From positions 1 to 43,035 of the forward strand of contig JAFASF010000126.1 of NCBI GenBank assembly GCA_019244745.1: a stretch of DNA of 43,035 bases, written 5' to 3'. Shown here one piece after another: positions 39,174-43,035 of this stretch. The position numbers and the translations under genes were made by a program. Numbering within the stretch: position 1 is the first letter of the stretch; every line of letters starts with the position of its first letter. The notes under the pieces are model-generated. The model saw only the letters and a list, made by a program, of their open reading frames with translations. It ran no database searches and was not told where the DNA came from. This DNA comes from Solirubrobacterales bacterium. GTDB taxonomy: Bacteria > Actinomycetota > Thermoleophilia > Solirubrobacterales > Solirubrobacteraceae.

Positions 39174-39708
39174 ACCACCCGGCGCCCTCTACCAACGCGA
39201 TGGGGTGTCCGGGCGGCACGGCGGCATCCGCCACCAGTCCCCCGAAGCGCCCTCGATGGAAGATCAGGGGCTCGCCGCCATGGTGGGTGATCCCGACCAC
39301 GATCCCGAGCACGAGGTCGTGATCTCCGGCCCGGACCACTTGGCGCAGAATGCACTGAAGCGTGGCGGCCGCACCCGCCACGACCATGAAGCCGTCGTAG
39401 GCGCGGGTCACGTGGCGCCGCGGGAACGGCGCGCCGGCGGTGGCGAAGTCGATGGCCACCTCGCGCTGCTCGCGGCCGAGCACGCTGATCGTAAAGCGCC
39501 CGCTCGCCTGCACCGCGTACAGCGTTCGCGAGCCGTGGCCGAGCGACACCAGCACGAGCAGCGGATCGAGCGACACCGACGCGAAGGAGTTGAGCGTCAT
39601 CCCGGCCGCCTCGCCATCGTGCTCGGCGATCACGACGGTTACGCCGGTCGCGAACTCGCCGGCGCAGTCGCGATACGCGCGCGGCGGAATTGCGGATCCG
39701 TCACTCAC
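39172..39708 (-). CDS. Flavin reductase (HpaC-type, FMN/FAD)
   Basis: A 178-residue flavin reductase-domain protein of standard length. AYRDCAGEFATGVTVVIAEH, then GMTLNSFASVSLDPLLVLVS, GRFTISVLGREQREVAIDFA and DHDLVLGIVVGI match the family from end to end. It reduces free flavin with NAD(P)H for use by a separate monooxygenase. The gene is last in the overlapping operon that begins with the HpaB-type monooxygenase, the natural partner. The GTG start at 39708 overlaps the stop of the glutamine-synthetase-like gene (GTGA). Confidence 0.9.
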   Translation of the reverse strand: MSDGSAIPPRAYRDCAGEFATGVTVVIAEHDGEAAGMTLNSFASVSLDPLLVLVSLGHGSRTLYAVQASGRFTISVLGREQREVAIDFATAGAPFPRRHVTRAYDGFMVVAGAAATLQCILRQVVRAGDHDLVLGIVVGITHHGGEPLIFHRGRFGGLVADAAVPPGHPIALVEGAGW

Positions 39709-41078
39709 AGCCGCGGCGCGTACTCCGCGAACTCCCAGTCGGTCACCCAGGCGTTGAATCGCTCGAGCTCGGCCGCCTTGATCGTCTTGAACGTCTCGAC
39801 CAGCTTCTCGCCCACGCCCTCCGCGATCACCGGATCGTCCTCGAGCGCGGCCAGGGCCCGCTCGAACGACACCGGCAGCGCCTCGCCCAGCATCTCCTCG
39901 GGCAGCTCGTAGATCATGCCCTCCAGGGGCTCGGGAGGCTCGAGCTCGCGCCGGATGCCGTCGAGCCCGGCCGCGAGCGCCGCGGTGTAGGCCAGGTATG
40001 GGTTGGCGGTGCCGTCGCCGAGGCGGATCTCAACACGGGTTCCAGGACCGCGGTCCTTGGGGACCCGGACCAGCGTCATCCGGTGATCGTGGCCCCAACA
40101 GCAGCGGGTCGGCACCAGCGCCTCGGCGCTGATCCGCCGGTACGCGTTGACCGTCGGATTGAAGAACCCCATCATCGCGGGAGCGTGGTCGAGCACGCCG
40201 GCGATGAAGTGGCGGGTGATCGCAGTCAGCCCCTGCGCGCCGGCAGGGTCCTCGCACGCGTTGGCGCCATCGCCGTCCACGAGCGAGATGTGCAGGTGGA
40301 GACCGGAGCCCTCGTCGTCGTTGAATGGCTTGCCAATGAACGTGGCCAGGAGTCCGTCGCGCGCGGCCAGCTCCTTGACCAGCGCCTTGTAGCGAAACGC
40401 CCGGTCGGCGGAGTCGAGGGCCAGCGTGTGCCGGAGGTTGATCTCGAACTGGCTCCGGCCGTATTCGTGGGCCGCGGCGATCGCTCCCAAGCCCAGCTCC
40501 ACCGCGGCGTCGAGCATGCGCGAGAGCGTCCCCTTCGGATCGGCCACCTCGCCGACCGTGTAGACGGGGCTCTCCTGGCGGGCATACGCTCGATAGCCGT
40601 TCGGCGCGGAGGCGTCGGCCTCGCAGAGGTAGAACTCGAGCTCGGGCGCGATTACCGGCGAGACCCCGAGCCCGGCGAACTCCGCGAGCGTGCGCTTCAA
40701 CGCGCCTCTCGAGTCCACCGGCCACGGCTCGTGGGTCACGGGATCTTCGAGATCGACGATGCACGCCGCCACGCCCGGCTGCCACGGGAGGCGCACGAGC
40801 GTGTTCAGGTCCGGCCGGGCGAGGAGGTCGGGGAAGCCCTCCTCGAATCCCGCGATCACGTTGTGGGCGAGGTCGACGGTCATGGTCGCGGCCACGAAAC
40901 CGATGCCCTCCTCGGCCGCGTGGGCGAACGCCGAGCTCGGGATGTCCTTGCCGCGGCAGACGCCGTGCAGGTCGGCGTACTGGAGCCGCACGGCGCGGAT
41001 GCCCACCTCGCTCAGGTCCGCGAGGCTGCCCGCCAGATCGCCGCCTGCGGCCGCGCGCGCGTCGAGATCGTGGCTCAT
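39705..41078 (-). CDS. Glutamine synthetase-like gamma-glutamyl ligase
   Basis: A 457-residue GS-I-fold protein. The N-terminal beta-grasp begins VGIRAVRLQYADLHGVCRGK. The metal and ATP site motifs are present: VIAPELEFYLCE, HEYGRSQFEINLRHT, EGSGLHLHISL, NPTVNAYRRI and VEIRLGDGTANPYLAYTAAL. Members outside the true GlnA group glutamylate amines such as putrescine, isopropylamine or aniline. Placement in an operon with a monooxygenase, SDR and flavin reductase, and beside a permease, favours such a catabolic role over nitrogen assimilation. No GlnB or nitrogen-control gene is nearby. Its ATG overlaps the SDR stop (ATGA). Confidence 0.9.
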   Translation of the reverse strand: MSHDLDARAAAGGDLAGSLADLSEVGIRAVRLQYADLHGVCRGKDIPSSAFAHAAEEGIGFVAATMTVDLAHNVIAGFEEGFPDLLARPDLNTLVRLPWQPGVAACIVDLEDPVTHEPWPVDSRGALKRTLAEFAGLGVSPVIAPELEFYLCEADASAPNGYRAYARQESPVYTVGEVADPKGTLSRMLDAAVELGLGAIAAAHEYGRSQFEINLRHTLALDSADRAFRYKALVKELAARDGLLATFIGKPFNDDEGSGLHLHISLVDGDGANACEDPAGAQGLTAITRHFIAGVLDHAPAMMGFFNPTVNAYRRISAEALVPTRCCWGHDHRMTLVRVPKDRGPGTRVEIRLGDGTANPYLAYTAALAAGLDGIRRELEPPEPLEGMIYELPEEMLGEALPVSFERALAALEDDPVIAEGVGEKLVETFKTIKAAELERFNAWVTDWEFAEYAPRL

Positions 41079-41887
41079 GACTCTCCTCTGAGTTCCGGGT
41101 GTGCGAAGGCCAGCGTACCCACGTCGACGACGGCGGCGCCACCGTCGACCGTGAGCACCGCGCCGTTGACGTACGAGGCCGCGGGGGACGCCAGCCAGGC
41201 GATCGCCTCGGCGGCCTCTTCTGCGGCGCCGGCGCGTCCCGCGGGAACCTCGGTGTGGGCGAGCGTGTACGCGCCCTCGCGGTCGGTCCCGCGCTCGGCG
41301 CCGAGCTCGTCCATGGCCGCGTCGGCCATCGGGGTGCGGATCCAGCCCGGGCACACGCAGTTGGCGCGGATCCCGGCTCGCGCGTAGTCGAGCGCGATGC
41401 ACTGGGTGAGCATGATCAGCCCCGCCTTGGAAGCGCAATAGGCCGCCGACGCGGGGTCGGCGCGCAACCCCGCGAGGGAGGCCACGGTCACGATCGCGCC
41501 ACGTGATTCGGCGAGCAGGGGGAGCGCCGCCTGGCAGGCGAGAAACGCGCCGGTCAGATTCGTCGCCAAGACCCCGTTCCAGCGCTCGAGCGTCTGCTCC
41601 ACGACCGTCCCGGACGCGCCCACGCCCGCGCTCACCACGAGCGCGTCGAGCCGCCCGAAGCGCTCGACGCACCGCTCGACCGCGTGCCGCGCGTCCCCGG
41701 GATTGCTGGTGTCGACCGCGACCCAGCTCCCGCCGACCTCGCCGGCGACCTGCTCGAGCGGCTCTCGCCGGCGGCCGGCCACGCACACCCGGTAACCGTC
41801 GCGCGCCATCCGCCGAGCCACCGCCGCGCCAATGCCCGTGCCGCCCCCCGTGATCAGCACGCTCGGAGTCGGCGCGCGTTCCTCCAT
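41075..41887 (-). CDS. Short-chain dehydrogenase/reductase (classical SDR)
   Basis: A 270-residue classical SDR with all key parts: cofactor motif GGGTGIG (residues 14-20), the NAD-type VSAGVG, NLTG, and the catalytic Ser137, Tyr150 and Lys154 (VASLAG ... YCASK). The C-terminal PGWIRTPMADAAMDEL and YVNGAVLTVDGGAAVVDVG are usual. The Arg pair in VCVAGRRREP after strand 2 suggests NADP(H). It interconverts an alcohol and a ketone or aldehyde in the same pathway as its operon partners. The ATG shares one base with the HpaB stop, and its stop overlaps the ligase start. Confidence 0.92.
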   Translation of the reverse strand: MEERAPTPSVLITGGGTGIGAAVARRMARDGYRVCVAGRRREPLEQVAGEVGGSWVAVDTSNPGDARHAVERCVERFGRLDALVVSAGVGASGTVVEQTLERWNGVLATNLTGAFLACQAALPLLAESRGAIVTVASLAGLRADPASAAYCASKAGLIMLTQCIALDYARAGIRANCVCPGWIRTPMADAAMDELGAERGTDREGAYTLAHTEVPAGRAGAAEEAAEAIAWLASPAASYVNGAVLTVDGGAAVVDVGTLAFAHPELRGES

Positions 41888-43035
41888 CAGTCGCGCAGGA
41901 ACTGCTCGACCAGCGACTCGGCAAACGCCTTGTCGGCGAGCTGGTAGGCGAGCGCGGTCATCCGCCAGGAGTCGGAGAGGTAAAAGCGCTCATAGAGCTC
42001 ACCGCGTCCGCCCAGCTCGGAGCCGAGGAAGTCCCAGGCGAGGCGAAACAGGCGGATCCGGCGTTCGGCGCCGGCGCCCGCGGCCTGGAAGTACTGCTCG
42101 ATCTGCTCGCGGAGCGGACCGTCGACGTCTGCCTTGGCAGGGGTGGCCATGAACCCGCCCCCGCCGATCAGCTGCAGGAATTCGTTGCAACGCGGCAGCC
42201 ACTTCGGCATCTCCCCGCGGAGGGCCAGGAAGGGGCGGTCGTCGGGGTACATGACTCCGCCTTCGTCCAGCGACGCGCCCGCTTCGGCCGCCACCATCGC
42301 GGAGCGGGCGAGCTCGCACATCGCCCAGATCTGGCCGAGCTTCTCCTGGATGTGGTCGAACCGCACGACGCCAGTGGTGTTCGCGATCACGTGGCCGAGG
42401 CCGAAGGCGAAGCAGAGCTTGACGTACGCGCGGGTGAACGCCTGGTGCATGATGTGACCGCGCCAGCCGGTGTCCGAGATCACCTCGCTGTAGCCGATCG
42501 TGTCCCCGTCCAGGAACACTCGCTCCTTGGGGATCTCGACGTCGTCGAAGATCACCACCGCGTCCATCTCGTCGAAACGCGAGGACAACGGGTAGTCGTA
42601 GCCGTCGCGCTGCTTGGAGTAGCTGTCACGGCAGATGAAGCGCAGACCGGGAGTGGCGATCGGCACCGCGAACGAGAGGGCGTAGCGGCCATCCTGGGGT
42701 CGGATGTCCGAGCCCGGGTAGATGAGCAGCTCGTCGGCGAACGGTGCCAGCGTGGCCAGCATCCGGGCCCCGCGCACGACGATCGAATCCGAGGTGTCAC
42801 CGACCTTGTGGAGGGCCACCTGCCCCATCGCCTGCTCGGCCTCGGGCTTCGTGCGGTCGACCTGCGGGTTCATCAGCGCGTGCGTAGTCGAGAGGTCGCG
42901 GTCGCGCATGTAGGCCTGGTAGGCGACGAGGTTGGCGGCGCCCTGCTCGTTGCCGCGCCGCGCCCACACGTCCGGGCGGCCGGCGAAACAGGCGAAGGTG
43001 ACGTTCAGGTAGTCGGGGGTTCGCCCCATCACGCC
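41887..43035 (-). CDS. hpaB: HpaB-type FADH2-dependent aromatic monooxygenase (5' end beyond window)
   Basis: The window holds 382 codons of the C-terminal part of a 4-hydroxyphenylacetate 3-monooxygenase oxygenase-family protein (family about 480-520 residues); the frame is open to the right edge, so roughly 90-110 N-terminal residues are missing. The start of the visible part, GRTPDYLNVTFACFAGRPDV, and the FAD-site signature STTHALMNPQVDRTKPE are typical, as are YDYPLSSRFDEMDAVVIFDD and the C-terminal FYLSDSWRMTALAYQLADKA. The enzyme uses reduced flavin from a partner reductase to ortho-hydroxylate a phenol (or to attack related aromatics). It heads the operon ending in the flavin reductase at 39172-39708. 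Confidence 0.92.
   Translation of the reverse strand, partial: GVMGRTPDYLNVTFACFAGRPDVWARRGNEQGAANLVAYQAYMRDRDLSTTHALMNPQVDRTKPEAEQAMGQVALHKVGDTSDSIVVRGARMLATLAPFADELLIYPGSDIRPQDGRYALSFAVPIATPGLRFICRDSYSKQRDGYDYPLSSRFDEMDAVVIFDDVEIPKERVFLDGDTIGYSEVISDTGWRGHIMHQAFTRAYVKLCFAFGLGHVIANTTGVVRFDHIQEKLGQIWAMCELARSAMVAAEAGASLDEGGVMYPDDRPFLALRGEMPKWLPRCNEFLQLIGGGGFMATPAKADVDGPLREQIEQYFQAAGAGAERRIRLFRLAWDFLGSELGGRGELYERFYLSDSWRMTALAYQLADKAFAESLVEQFLRD

Noticed and set aside
41079-41924. Upstream extension of the glutamine-synthetase-like frame
   Set aside because: It runs antisense-like through the SDR gene in another frame with Arg/Gly-rich composition. The ATG at 41078 overlaps the SDR stop as expected for a coupled operon.

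Overview
The window is GC-rich DNA with short intergenic gaps and many GTG/TTG starts. Its gene set is typical of an actinobacterium: a deazaflavin (F420-type) reductase, an LLM-class oxidoreductase, a DivIVA-like protein, PRC-barrel proteins, an ECF sigma factor with a long C-terminal extension, and a KAS III enzyme. A soil Thermoleophilia/Solirubrobacterales-like lineage is my best guess, but the window has no rRNA or marker gene to prove it. I saw no tRNA, rRNA, CRISPR array, transposase or phage gene. No intact mobile element is visible, although several unexplained repeat arrays sit between genes.

Layout. 1-8.5 kb: envelope and stress genes. These are a quinoprotein-like lipoprotein, a Ddn-type reductase, a secreted protein, a six-copy 20-bp tandem repeat, an SPFH/band-7 membrane protein with a ribbon-helix-helix partner, TatA next to a Tat-exported ferritin-like protein, and an epimerase divergent from a MarR regulator across three phased operators. 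8.7-12.3 kb: an apparent ECF sigma regulon. An MFS exporter, a small conserved protein and the YCII-sigma operon each carry the same promoter (TGTCCCC-N16-CGTCGT). 12.4-22.4 kb: mixed housekeeping and accessory genes, namely KAS III, a D,D-carboxypeptidase, a GMC oxidoreductase, a PRC-barrel protein, an aminotransferase, a DivIVA-like protein, a cupin, a MetE-like barrel and a winged-helix protein. A 143-bp imperfect palindrome follows the cupin gene.

22.4-32.1 kb: a methyltransferase; an FAD-linked oxidase overlapping an acyl-CoA ligase, followed by a ferredoxin reductase; an exported phosphoesterase; and a second MarR regulator with an MFS exporter. 32.1-43.0 kb: a dense catabolic or tailoring region. 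It holds an overlapping pair (PLP decarboxylase, aldehyde dehydrogenase), a convergent pair (cytochrome P450, LLM flavin oxidoreductase), an APC amino-acid/amine permease, and a four-gene overlapping operon transcribed leftward: HpaB-type FADH2 monooxygenase, SDR, glutamine-synthetase-like ligase, HpaC-type flavin reductase. The first gene of that operon runs off the right edge.

Together the right third looks like an uptake and oxidation route for an amine or aromatic amino acid: permease import, gamma-glutamylation or decarboxylation, two-component hydroxylation, then alcohol/aldehyde oxidation. This combination is the most interesting candidate system. The sigma-factor regulon with three identically spaced promoters is the best-supported regulatory finding.
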